Part shown: one piece after another, positions 40,131 to 52,199 of the stretch
Layout: every line of letters starts with the position of its first letter
Numbering within the stretch: position 1 is the first letter of the stretch
Assembly: GCA_009746045.1 (NCBI GenBank)
Contig: RPFO01000592.1
Location: forward strand, 23,807 to 87,806
DNA length: 64,000 bases
Source of the DNA: Mesostigma viride
Taxonomy: Eukaryota; Streptophyta; Mesostigmatophyceae; Mesostigmatales; Mesostigmataceae
Reading direction: 5' to 3'
Translations under genes and position numbers: made by a program
Notes under the pieces: generated by a model
Database searches by the model: none
Seen by the model: the letters and a program-made list of their open reading frames with translations, nothing else
What the model was told of the DNA's origin: nothing

Positions 40131-42092
40131 CCCATCAGGTGGCGACGCTCCGCACCATCGCGAGATTTCTCGATGACCGCTGCGATTTCTTCGTCCGTCA
40201 CCTCGCCCCTACCCTTGTGTGATGTGTAGTCATAGAAATTCCTTCGTAGAAGCGCATACCTCGGAAATGTGCCGGTGACGTACATGGGTGTCACCCTCAA
40301 GAGAAAATTCGTCCACCGGCCCGGCTGTATGAATTCCTCCCACACCACCTCGCGCTCGGCAGGCTGCATAGCCAGCCACTGCTCCGCACTCAACTTGGGC
40401 TCGCGGATGACGTGTGGTGCCTCACTCGGAAACATAGTCACATGAAGTCTCCCATTGTTACAGTCGACCACCGTGACGCTGACCATCCACAATTCCTTCG
40501 TCGAGTCGGGCTTCCTGTGGCAAGCCGGGCAGTTCCCATTCTCATCGAGCGCGGTACGACACCTCATCTGCGTCGATCCCTTCCTTGACGACTTGTCATA
40601 CTTTGAAGCCTTCTTGCCCTTCTTGTCGTCAGGATCCTGCCTCAGATTGTTACAAGCCAAGTATGTCATCTTGGCTGAGGAGGTCGCGTAGCGCTCATGG
40701 GGAATCGCCAAGCCGTGCACAACGCACTTGAATGACACGGCTTCCTGCCCCGGGGGGGCCTCATTCCTGGTCGCCCTGGTTATCACGTCTGATATATCCA
40801 TGACCGGAGCATCGTCTCCGAAAACCACGCCAGCGAAACCGTTCTCGCGAACCTTCTTGCGCAGCTGAACAGCCACGGCATCATCGCTATCCAACACAAT
40901 CAGGGTACTATCCCCAATTGCCAAGGACAGAAGGCCGTTCATGCTTTGGGCTCGCATTCGTTTCCCGGAAACGCTGTGCAGTTCACCCGGCCGCACGTTC
41001 TCCAGAATCTTCACTGCGCCGTCGAACAAGTGAACTGGGATCACATTGCCCTCAGCATCAGCGAGAACGATTCGCCGTTGCGTCGCACCCGGAAAATTTT
41101 GCCGATACACGGTTTGGATAACGCCGACATAGTCAACGTACGTACGTCCCTGGCTACCAAACCCCTTCATCTTATCGGGCACCTGAGTGAAGCCAGTGTA
41201 TTTCCAGAGAATCTGCTTTGGAAATCTGTCCGCATCCACGGGTGGCTTTGTAACCTTCAGCTCTTCCTTCTCGCGGATGACCATCGCATGACTGCACGCA
41301 TTGGGTGCGTTAAACAGCAACAAGATGTATCAAAATCAACACACAAGGTAAAACACACCAAGACATACGACCACATTCATCAAGTGTGATGAGTTTCATC
41401 CCTTCAGTGAAAATGAATACCTACACGTTGAAAACAACTACTAAAGCATTATACAAAGCAAACCAGAAACTCATTTAATCTAGAAGCAGCAGTCACCTGC
41501 ATCCGTTTCCAGCAAGCCAGCACACTCACTCTTCGGATACGCAGTACTGGCCTTTACGCAGCACGTTCGTCTGCGCCAAGACGAATTTCCCCTTCTCGTA
41601 GTCCGACTCACTCACATCCACCTTATTGGAGACACTGACATGGTCCACGGAAAAGATCGCAAGCGCGTCTTCCCCGCATTCATTCATGATATAAACGTGA
41701 TAGGCACGGGCGGTCGGATGATTGGGGTTGACATACTTGCCGACAAAACCTATGACACCAAAGAAAGTATGCTCGTACGCAGCAGGGGGCTCCTTCCCCT
41801 TCCCGGCGTTCCCGACGGAAGCCATTTGCCGCACACCACTAGACGAAGCCATGCGACAATGCCAGAGAAAATACGCCTCGGAGTGCCGGTCGACGCCCAG
41901 TCCAAACGGTTTTATACCCACCACAGCACCGTCCGAACTGAAGTCACCTCGGACGACGTAGTTTCTCATGAACAAAGCCATTACCAAAACGACGTAGTTT
42001 CTCATGAACAAGGACATTACCACAGAATTGTCGACAACCTGCTCAGGCAGTCCCATCAGCCGCAGCTTATCAAGTAACGTACGTGTGTGCAA
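38924..42092 (-). CDS. RPA70-like single-stranded DNA-binding protein (Helitron-carried)
   Basis: Two exons, 42092-41530 and 41291-38924, joined in phase 2 across a GTGAGT...TGCAG intron (41529-41292); 976 residues. The first OB-like part includes YVNPNHPTARAYHVYI and EKGKFVLAQTNVLRKGQYCV. A second OB fold (about residue 240) reads TYVDYVGVIQTV, then RRIVLADAEGNVIPVHLFDGAV. A third has a zinc ribbon (TYLACNNLRQ, then MRCR, then GNCPACHRKP near 40510-40565), as in RPA70 DBD-C. RPA-like genes in plant Helitrons are thought to coat the displaced strand. The start is uncertain: ATG 42092 lies in the terminal inverted repeat, and ATG 42014 or nearby is possible. The gene points toward the giant gene. 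Confidence 0.85.
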
Positions 42093-42172
42093 CTTGCCCG
42101 TTGAAACTCATTGACGGCGAAATTTATTACAGGCTTATGGTAGCAAATTTGGGACAAATTCTGTGGACAGAT
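41944..42172 (-). repeat. Right terminal inverted repeat of the 34.6 kb block
   Basis: Reverse complement partner of 7815-8003. It contains the 5' end of the RPA frame. A local direct duplication (TTTGTTCATGAGAAACTACG twice, near 41961-42032) adds MALFMRNYVV after MSLFMRNYVV; the left end has only one copy. Confidence 0.8.
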
Positions 42173-42188
42173 TTTTTCTTACGTGTTA

Positions 42189-42238
42189 TACTTAGTTAGT
42201 AAGTTAGTCACTTAGTTAGTTAGTTAGTTAGTTAGTAC
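42189..42238 (+). repeat. (TTAG)n tract at the right border
   Basis: Short TTAG tetranucleotide run (ACTTAGTTAGTAAGTTAGTC, then six TTAG) between the right inverted repeat and the point where array sequence resumes (AGCTTCCACGG at 42239). It lacks the GGG of a TTAGGG telomere. Confidence 0.85.
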
Positions 42239-43977
42239 AGCTTCCACGGTGTTCACGGGGAAGGGTCCGTTGCGCGTGGCGCACGGCGGCGGTTCGTCCC
42301 GGTCGGAATCGTCCGCCCGCGCGTCCTCCGGGGAAGGGTCTTGGCGCGTCGCGCGGGCCGGTGCGGTTGGCGCCCAGAAGGTCGACTATCGGCCTCTGGG
42401 CCGCTAGCGGCGAGTCACGTCCTCTCAAGTCGGGGAGGGGGGGCGATAGCCCTATATATATATATATAACCCCCCTCCCCCACTTTTTTCTTGTCCCCTA
42501 CTAGTAACTACGATTTATGACGCCCGAAAACTTTGGCCGCGGCCGTAGGCCGGAAGTGGGGCCGTCCCCCGCGCCCCCTAGCGCGGGAGCGGACGACGTC
42601 CAGGACCGTAGCGAGATGGCCAGTCGGCGTAGTACAAAGAAAATCCCCAAACCTTGGAGATCGAGTCTCAGGAATTCTGAACGGGTGCTGAAACGCTGAA
42701 CATGTTCAGACTTTTGCGGGCAGGTGGGGCGTCTCGCCAATCCGCGCGGCCTCAGGACATTACGGCGCGTTGACTCTTTTAAGCGTCAAACAAAAAGTCG
42801 CGAACTGATATCTGTACTAAAACTTTTCAAGGCACAGGACGTGGGATGTCAAATTTGATAAGCAAGCGAGACGAAATGACAGTTCTGAAGGAAAGCGTTT
42901 TCAGCCGTGCTGAACGGAAACGTTCGCGCCTGAACAGGGGAAATAGAATCAAACGAGACGGAATTTTCAGTTAGCGATAGCCCCCCCTCCCCCACTTTTT
43001 TCTTGCTGGGCAGTGGGAACTGGGAATTATTGGCAAAGCGTGCGGCATGCTCGGGGCGAAAAACAAAGTGACGTGCTGCGCGAGCAATTTTCCTTGTGCT
43101 GGCTGGCGATGGCAGGCAACGTAGGCTAGAAAATTGGGATGGGGAATGCGCAGCCATGGTTTTATACGTCAAAATTTTATGTTTGAAGAGCAAGTGCGAA
43201 ATTTTATGAGCTGGAGGTGCGTCAACGGAGTGATACCTGCGTGGGAGAGGTCCGTGTCGCTATGGCGACCTGGAAATGGAATGTCGTTGTAGATTTAGGT
43301 ATTGTAGTATCATGCTTAACTGCTTTACGTATTGGATGCCTAGTGAAATCAGTTTGCTGTTCGTGGAAGGCTTGGGGTGTGGCCAACGAGCTTCTGCTGT
43401 CGCCGCATCATATTGGAAAGAACGCTGGATTTTTTGCCACGGGACGTAACCGGCGATGCCGATTGTGAGGCGTTTGTTTCGATGACCGGGGTAGTACCTG
43501 CTCTCTTTCTGATGCATTTTCATGGTTGCGTTCTTTCCATTTCGCCGAATCCACCTAGTCGCAGCAAAGACATAGCGTAGCAAGGGTTTTTAAAAACGCA
43601 GATTAGCCGTGCAGGACGCCATCTTCATGGTCCTTCGCATGTCCTGTGTGAACGTCCGTTGCCCAAGGATCTGTGATGCTTTTTTCTGGAATATACTGGG
43701 CGGTGAAAGCCCCTCTGGATGCTTGCCTGGTCACGGGTTTGGGGCGTCATTTACTGCTGTACTCGCTGACATTCATGGTGCTTTCTGCGTAAGCTGACTT
43801 GCTTCGCACGTGGATTTTGACTGGACTGAAGAGCGCGTCTGGTAGCATGTTTACGTGGTGTATAAGGTGATCAATCAACCATTTGTTTATAGAAGGTGTG
43901 ACAATAGAAGGTGTGTTATATATTTCTTCATCAAGCATGTCAAAAGTAATCTCCACTCGCTTACAACCTGAATTTTG
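42239..43977 (+). repeat. Array unit C, partial (right of the inserted block)
   Basis: Begins inside the GC-rich block at AGCTTCCACGG, the sequence where unit B breaks off at the left. The 30 bases 42239-42268 equal 7616-7645. The hairpin here has its loop side expanded by TATATATATATATATATA (near 42453-42470). The tail carries the CCCACTTTTTTCTTG terminus twice (ends 42493 and 43005), followed by the common tail. Confidence 0.9.
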
Positions 43978-46900
43978 CTTTGCTGGGTCTGCTGTGTTTG
44001 TGTCTCACTGTGCAGGCTATCCCCTTGGTTGATCAACCAGGTGATTTTTGGTGGCAGCGGGGCCATATACTCTTCTTGGTGTTTTTCATCCATGGCATGT
44101 CAACCAACGCATGCATGCCAGCCCCTCCCACACCCACGCACACATGTTAGCTATACCCCACAAACCCACGCATGGATTCCAGCCACCCCCCACATGCCCG
44201 CATGCATGCCAGCCACCCCACCAATCCACGCACGCATGCCAGCCACCCCCACACCCACGCACGCATGCCAGCCACCCCACAACCCACTTATGCATTCCAG
44301 CAACCCCCACAGCCACTTACGCATGCCAGCCACCCCCCACACCCACGCACGCATGGCAGCCACCCCACGAACCCACGCACGCGTGCCAGCCCCCCCTTAA
44401 AACCACGCATGCATGGCAGCTCCCCACCACACCCACGCATGCATGCCACTCCCCCCGCCAACCACCCACGCATGCCAGCCCCCCGACACACGCATGGCAG
44501 CCCCCCCACACACCCACGCACGCATGCCAGCCCTACCCCACATGCAGGCATGCATGCCAGCCACCCCCCACACCCACGCATGCATGCCAGCCCCTCCCAC
44601 ACCCACCCCCGCATGCCAGCTACCCCACAAACCCACGCATGCATGCCAGCGACCCCCCACATGCACGCATGCATGCCAGCCACCCCACCAACCCACGCAC
44701 GCATGCCAGCCCATCACAAACCCGCTTATGCATGCCAGCCACCCCCCACACCCACGTACGCATGCCAGCCACCCCACACACCCACGCACGCATGGCAGCC
44801 ACCCCACCAACCCACACACGCGTGCCAGCCCCCCCCTAACCCCACGCATGCATGGCAGCCCCCCACCACACCCACGCATGCATGCCACTCCCCCCCACAC
44901 CCACGCACGCATGCGAGCCCCCCCACACACCCACGCACGCATGCGAGCCCCCCCACACACCCACGCACGCATGCCAGCCCCCCCCACATGCACGCATGCA
45001 TGCCAGCCACCCCACCAACCCACTTATGCATGCCAGCCACCCCCGTCACCAACGTACGCATGGCAGCTCCCCACCACACCCACGCATGCATGCCACTCCC
45101 CCCCCACACCCATGCGTGCATGGCAGCTCCCCCCCAAACCCACGCATGCATGCCAGCCCATCACAAACCCATGCACGCATGCCACCCCCCACACCCACTT
45201 ACGCATGCCAGCCACCCCACACACCCACGCACGCATGGCAGCCACCCCACGAACCCACACACGCGTGCCAGCCCCCCCCTAACCCCACGCATGCATGGCA
45301 GCCCCCCACCACACCCACGCATGCATGCCACTCCCCCCCACACCCACGCACGCATGCGAGCCCCCCCCACACCCACGCACGCATGCGAGGCCCCCCCACA
45401 CCCACGCAAGCATGCCAGCCCCCCCCATGAAGTCATAGTGGGCACCACGGAGTCATGCTATGATTTAATTTTTTCAATTTAATAATGGGAATGACGGATG
45501 GTGCATGTGTGAACAAAGGAATGAAAGGATTGCCACTCAATGAATATTAATTAATGATGAAAATGGGAGTTTGCATGGGAGTGTTTGGTCCTTATGGCTG
45601 GCTTGCAAAAAGCAGTACCCGAATTTCGAAGTATTTGACAGCGAAATATCTGTAAAGTATATCGCATGGTATAATTAATTAATGAATGGTACGCTGAAAT
45701 TCATTGTGCGGGCTCTCTCTGCACGTGATAAACAATTTTAGCTTTGAGGGCATGCAACAAGACATGCTAGCATTGAAATGAAATTAAATTATAACATGAC
45801 TTGTTGGGAGATCATGTACGACATGTAGCATAATTACGTACATGGCCACAATTGTCCAATCAGGGCCCTCCTCTAGGTAGACTGTGCTAGGCAATTACAA
45901 TTAGACAAATAAGGTCAAAAAAGGTTTAATTCTTCACCTACCTCCATCCATCCAGCAAGGGAATATGTTAGCCAGTGCTACATGATGATCTCCCAACGGA
46001 GTCATGTTATGATGCGAAATAGTTCAGGATAAAATTTGTCAGAATTTCACTGGCGATACGAACGTAACGAAATTTCCAAGTATCCGACGCCGAAATATCA
46101 TTGTTGTATCGAATGGTATGCTGAAATTCATTGTGGTCAAGTCCGAGCTGATAAATTTGTCAGAAATTTCATTTTCGATACGAACGTGACGAAATTTCCA
46201 AGTATCTCACGCTCGGAGAGCTTCCACGGTGTTGACGGGGAAGGGTCCGTTGCGCGTGGCGCACGGCGGCGGTTCGTCCCGGTCGGAATCGTCCGCCCGC
46301 GCGTCCTCCGTGGAAGGGTCTTGGCGCGTCGCGCGGGCCGGTGCGGTTGGCGCCCAGAAGGTCGACTATCGGCCTCTGGGCCGCTAGCGGCGAGTCACGT
46401 CCTCTCAAGTCGGGGAGGGGGGGCGATAGCCCCCCCTCCCCCACTTTTTTCTTGTCCCCTACTAGTAACTACGATTTATGACGCCCGAAAACTTTGGCCG
46501 CGGCCGTAGGCCGGAAGTGGGGCCGTCCCCCGCGCCCCCTAGCGCGGGAGCGGACGACGTCCAGGACCGTAGCGAGATGGCCAGTCGGCGTAGTACAAAG
46601 AAAATCCCCAAACCTTGGAGATCGAGTCTCAGGAATTCTGAACGGGTGCTGAAACGCTGAACATGTTCAGACTTTTGCGGGCAGGTGGGGCGTCTCGCCA
46701 ATCCGCGCGGCCTCAGGACATTACGGCGCGTTGACTCTTTTAAGCGTCAAACAAAAAGTCGCGAACTGATATCTGTACTAAAACTTTTCAAGGCACAGGA
46801 CGTGGGATGTCAAATTTGATAAGCAAGCGAGACGAAATGACAGTTCTGAAGGAAAGCGTTTTCAGCCGTGCTGAACGGAAACGTTCGCGCCTGAACAGGG

Positions 46901-47938
46901 GAAATAGAATCAAACGAGACGGAATTTTCAGTTAGCGATAGCCCCCCCTCCCCCACTTTTTTCTTGCTGGGCAGTGGGAACTGGGAATTATTGGCAAAGC
47001 GTGCGGCATGCTCGGGGCGAAAAACAAAGTGACGTGCTGCGCGAGCAATTTTCCTTGTGCTGGCTGGCGATGGCAGGCAACGTAGGCTAGAAAATTGGGA
47101 TGGGGAATGCGCAGCCATGGTTTTATACGTCAAAATTTTATGTTTGAAGAGCAAGTGCGAAATTTTATGAGCTGGAGGTGCGTCAACGGAGTGATACCTG
47201 CGTGGGAGAGGTCCGTGTCGCTATGGCGACCTGGAAATGGAATGTCGTTGTAGATTTAGGTATTGTAGTATCATGCTTAACTGCTTTACGTATTGGATGC
47301 CTAGTGAAATCAGTTTGCTGTTCGTGGAAGGCTTGGGGTGTGGCCAACGAGCTTCTGCTGTCGCCGCATCATATTGGAAAGAACGCTGGATTTTTTGCCA
47401 CGGGACGTAACCGGCGATGCCGATTGTGAGGCGTTTGTTTCGATGACCGGGGTAGTACCTGCTCTCTTTCTGATGCATTTTCATGGTTGCGTTCTTTCCA
47501 TTTCGCCGAATCCACCTAGTCGCAGCAAAGACATAGCGTAGCAAGGGTTTTTAAAAACGCAGATTAGCCGTGCAGGACGCCATCTTCATGGTCCTTCGCA
47601 TGTCCTGTGTGAACGTCCGTTGCCCAAGGATCTGTGATGCTTTTTTCTGGAATATACTGGGCGGTGAAAGCCCCTCTGGATGCTTGCCTGGTCACGGGTT
47701 TGGGGCGTCATTTACTGCTGTACTCGCTGACATTCATGGTGCTTTCTGCGTAAGCTGACTTGCTTCGCACGTGGATTTTGACTGGACTGAAGAGCGCGTC
47801 TGGTAGCATGTTTACGTGGTGTATAAGGTGATCAATCAACCATTTGTTTATAGAAGGTGTGACAATAGAAGGTGTGTTATATATTTCTTCATCAAGCATG
47901 TCAAAAGTAATCTCCACTCGCTTACAACCTGAATTTTG
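43978..47938 (+). repeat. Array unit D (3961 bp)
   Basis: Full unit. The minisatellite is 44108-45426, the AT-rich block 45427-46120, the hairpin/CTTG ends at 46454 and a second CTTG ends at 46966. It is nearly identical to unit E from its start to about position 46845 (E 50806). Confidence 0.95.
44108..45426 (+). repeat. CATGC/CACCC minisatellite of unit D
   Basis: Same family as 125-2424, about 1.3 kb, with a distinct inner variant (CCACCCCCGTCACCAACGTA) shared with units E and G but not A, B or F. Confidence 0.9.
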
Positions 47939-50900
47939 CTTTGCTGGGTCTGCTGTGTTTGTGTCTCACTGTGCAGGCTATCCCCTTGGTTGATCAACCA
48001 GGTGATTTTTGGTGGCAGCGGGGCCATATACTCTTCTTGGTGTTTTTCATCCATGGCATGTCAACCAACGCATGCATGCCAGCCCCTCCCACACCCACGC
48101 ACACATGTTAGCTATACCCCACAAACCCACGCATGGATTCCAGCCACCCCCCACATGCCCGCATGCATGCCAGCCACCCCACCAATCCACGCACGCATGC
48201 CAGCCACCCCCACACCCACGCACGCATGCCAGCCACCCCACAACCCACTTATGCATTCCAGCAACCCCCACAGCCACTTACGCATGCCAGCCACCCCCCA
48301 CACCCACGCACGCATGGCAGCCACCCCACGAACCCACGCACGCGTGCCAGCCCCCCCTTAAAACCACGCATGCATGGCAGCTCCCCACCACACCCACGCA
48401 TGCATGCCACTCCCCCCGCCAACCACCCACGCATGCCAGCCCCCCGACACACGCATGGCAGCCCCCCCACACACCCACGCACGCATGCCAGCCCTACCCC
48501 ACATGCAGGCATGCATGCCAGCCACCCCCCACACCCACGCATGCATGCCAGCCCCTCCCACACCCACCCCCGCATGCCAGCTACCCCACAAACCCACGCA
48601 TGCATGCCAGCGACCCCCCACATGCACGCATGCATGCCAGCCACCCCACCAACCCACGCACGCATGCCAGCCCATCACAAACCCGCTTATGCATGCCAGC
48701 CACCCCCCACACCCACGTACGCATGCCAGCCACCCCACACACCCACGCACGCATGGCAGCCACCCCACCAACCCACACACGCGTGCCAGCCCCCCCCTAA
48801 CCCCACGCATGCATGGCAGCCCCCCACCACACCCACGCATGCATGCCACTCCCCCCCACACCCACGCACGCATGCGAGCCCCCCCACACACCCACGCACG
48901 CATGCGAGCCCCCCCACACACCCACGCACGCATGCCAGCCCCCCCCACATGCACGCATGCATGCCAGCCACCCCACCAACCCACTTATGCATGCCAGCCA
49001 CCCCCGTCACCAACGTACGCATGGCAGCTCCCCACCACACCCACGCATGCATGCCACTCCCCCCCCACACCCATGCGTGCATGGCAGCTCCCCCCCAAAC
49101 CCACGCATGCATGCCAGCCCATCACAAACCCATGCACGCATGCCACCCCCCACACCCACTTACGCATGCCAGCCACCCCACACACCCACGCACGCATGGC
49201 AGCCACCCCACGAACCCACACACGCGTGCCAGCCCCCCCTAACCCCACGCATGCATGGCAGCCCCCCACCACACCCACGCATGCATGCCACTCCCCCCCA
49301 CACCCACGCACGCATGCGAGCCCCCCCCACACCCACGCACGCATGCGAGGCCCCCCCACACCCACGCAAGCATGCCAGCCCCCCCCCATGAAGTCATAGT
49401 GGGCACCACGGAGTCATGCTATGATTTAATTTTTTCAATTTAATAATGGGAATGACGGATGGTGCATGTGTGAACAAAGGAATGAAAGGATTGCCACTCA
49501 ATGAATATTAATTAATGATGAAAATGGGAGTTTGCATGGGAGTGTTTGGTCCTTATGGCTGGCTTGCAAAAAGCAGTACCCGAATTTCGAAGTATTTGAC
49601 AGCGAAATATCTGTAAAGTATATCGCATGGTATAATTAATTAATGAATGGTACGCTGAAATTCATTGTGCGGGCTCTCTCTGCACGTGATAAACAATTTT
49701 AGCTTTGAGGGCATGCAACAAGACATGCTAGCATTGAAATGAAATTAAATTATAACATGACTTGTTGGGAGATCATGTACGACATGTAGCATAATTACGT
49801 ACATGGCCACAATTGTCCAATCAGGGCCCTCCTCTAGGTAGACTGTGCTAGGCAATTACAATTAGACAAATAAGGTCAAAAAAGGTTTAATTCTTCACCT
49901 ACCTCCATCCATCCAGCAAGGGAATATGTTAGCCAGTGCTACATGATGATCTCCCAACGGAGTCATGTTATGATGCGAAATAGTTCAGGATAAAATTTGT
50001 CAGAATTTCACTGGCGATACGAACGTAACGAAATTTCCAAGTATCCGACGCCGAAATATCATTGTTGTATCGAATGGTATGCTGAAATTCATTGTGGTCA
50101 AGTCCGAGCTGATAAATTTGTCAGAAATTTCATTTTCGATACGAACGTGACGAAATTTCCAAGTATCTCACGCTCGGAGAGCTTCCACGGTGTTGACGGG
50201 GAAGGGTCCGTTGCGCGTGGCGCACGGCGGCGGTTCGTCCCGGTCGGAATCGTCCGCCCGCGCGTCCTCCGTGGAAGGGTCTTGGCGCGTCGCGCGGGCC
50301 GGTGCGGTTGGCGCCCAGAAGGTCGACTATCGGCCTCTGGGCCGCTAGCGGCGAGTCACGTCCTCTCAAGTCGGGGAGGGGGGGCGATAGCCCCCCCTCC
50401 CCCACTTTTTTCTTGTCCCCTACTAGTAACTACGATTTATGACGCCCGAAAACTTTGGCCGCGGCCGTAGGCCGGAAGTGGGGCCGTCCCCCGCGCCCCC
50501 TAGCGCGGGAGCGGACGACGTCCAGGACCGTAGCGAGATGGCCAGTCGGCGTAGTACAAAGAAAATCCCCAAACCTTGGAGATCGAGTCTCAGGAATTCT
50601 GAACGGGTGCTGAAACGCTGAACATGTTCAGACTTTTGCGGGCAGGTGGGGCGTCTCGCCAATCCGCGCGGCCTCAGGACATTACGGCGCGTTGACTCTT
50701 TTAAGCGTCAAACAAAAAGTCGCGAACTGATATCTGTACTAAAACTTTTCAAGGCACAGGACGTGGGATGTCAAATTTGATAAGCAAGCGAGACGAAATG
50801 ACAGTTATGTGCTGAACGGAAACGTTCACACCTGAACAGGGAAAATAGAATCAAACGAGCCGGACTTTTCCGTTACGAACGAAAACGTTCATAGCGTTGC

Positions 50901-52199
50901 TGAACGGAAACGCAAAATTATATTTACTATATCGAATGGTATGCGGAAATTGATTGTGGTTCAGTCCGAGCGGAGAAATTTGTCAGAATTTCACTTGAAA
51001 TACGACCGTAAGGAAATTTCCAAGTATCTGACGCTGAATTATCTCTAAAGTATATCGAATGGTATGCTGAAATTCATAGTGGTTAAGTGCGAGCTGAAAA
51101 TTTGTCAGAATTTCAAAATTATATTTAGTAATTTGGCACATTGTCCATGGAAATACGAACGTAACGAAATTTCCAAGTATCTTCCACCGAAATATCTCTA
51201 AAGTATATCGCATGTAAAAAAGTCTTGCTGGGCAGTGGGAACTGGGAATTATTGGCAAAGCGTGCGGCATGCTCGGGGCGAAAAACAAAGTGACGTGCTG
51301 CGCGAGCAATTTTCCTTGTGCTGGCTGGCGATGGCAGGCAACGTAGGCTAGAAAATTGGGATGGGGAATGCGCAGCCATGGTTTTATACGTCAAAATTTT
51401 ATGTTTGAAGAGCAAGTGCGAAATTTTATGAGCTGGAGGTGCGTCAACAGAGTGATACCTGCGTGGGAGAGGTCCGTGTCGCTATGGCGACCTGGAAATG
51501 GAATGTCGTTGTAGATTTAGGTATTGTAGTATCATGCTTAACTGCTTTACGTATTGGGTGCCTAGTGAAATCAGTTTGCTGTTCGTGGAAGGCTTGGGGT
51601 GTGGCCAACGAGCTTCTGCTGTCGCCACATCATATTGGAAAGAACGCTGGATTTTTTGCCACGGGACGTAACCGGCGATGCCGATGGTGAGGCGTTTGTT
51701 TCGATGACCGGGGTAGTACCTGCTCTCTTTCTGATGCATTTTCATGGTTGCGTTCTTTCCATTTCGCCGAATCCACCTAGTCGCAGCAAAGACATAGCGT
51801 AGCAAGGGTCTGCGTTTTATTTTCTTAGCCGTGCAGGACGCCATCTTCATGGTCCTTCGCATGTCCTGTGTGAACGTCCGTTGCCCAAGGATCTGTGATG
51901 CTTTTTTCTGGAATATACTGGGCGGTGAAAGCCCCTCTGGATGCTTGCCTGGTCACGGGTTTGGGGCGTCATTTACTGCTGTACTGGCTGACATTCATGG
52001 TGCTTTCTGCGTAAGCTGACTTGCTTCGCACGTGGATTTTGACTGGACTGAAGAGCGCGTCTGGTAGCATGTTTACGTGGTGTATAAGGTGATCAATCAA
52101 CCATTTGTTTATAGAAGGTGTGACAATAGAAGGTGTGTTATATATTTCTTCATCAAGCATGTCAAAAGTAATCTCCACTCGCTTACAACCTGAATTTTG
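47939..52199 (+). repeat. Array unit E (4261 bp)
   Basis: Minisatellite 48067-49388; CTTG terminus ends at 50415. The tail 50807-51230 differs from D, F and G and has a longer set of AAATTTCCAAGTATCT and GGTATGCTGAAATTCAT motifs, closer to unit A. E therefore appears to be a mosaic of a D-like front and an A-like back. Confidence 0.95.
48067..49388 (+). repeat. CATGC/CACCC minisatellite of unit E
   Basis: Nearly base-for-base the tract of unit D (differences are C-run lengths), which indicates recent duplication or conversion. Confidence 0.9.

Noticed and set aside
42189-42238. Telomere-like repeat
   Set aside because: The unit is TTAG with irregular variants, only about 50 bp long, and internal to the contig.
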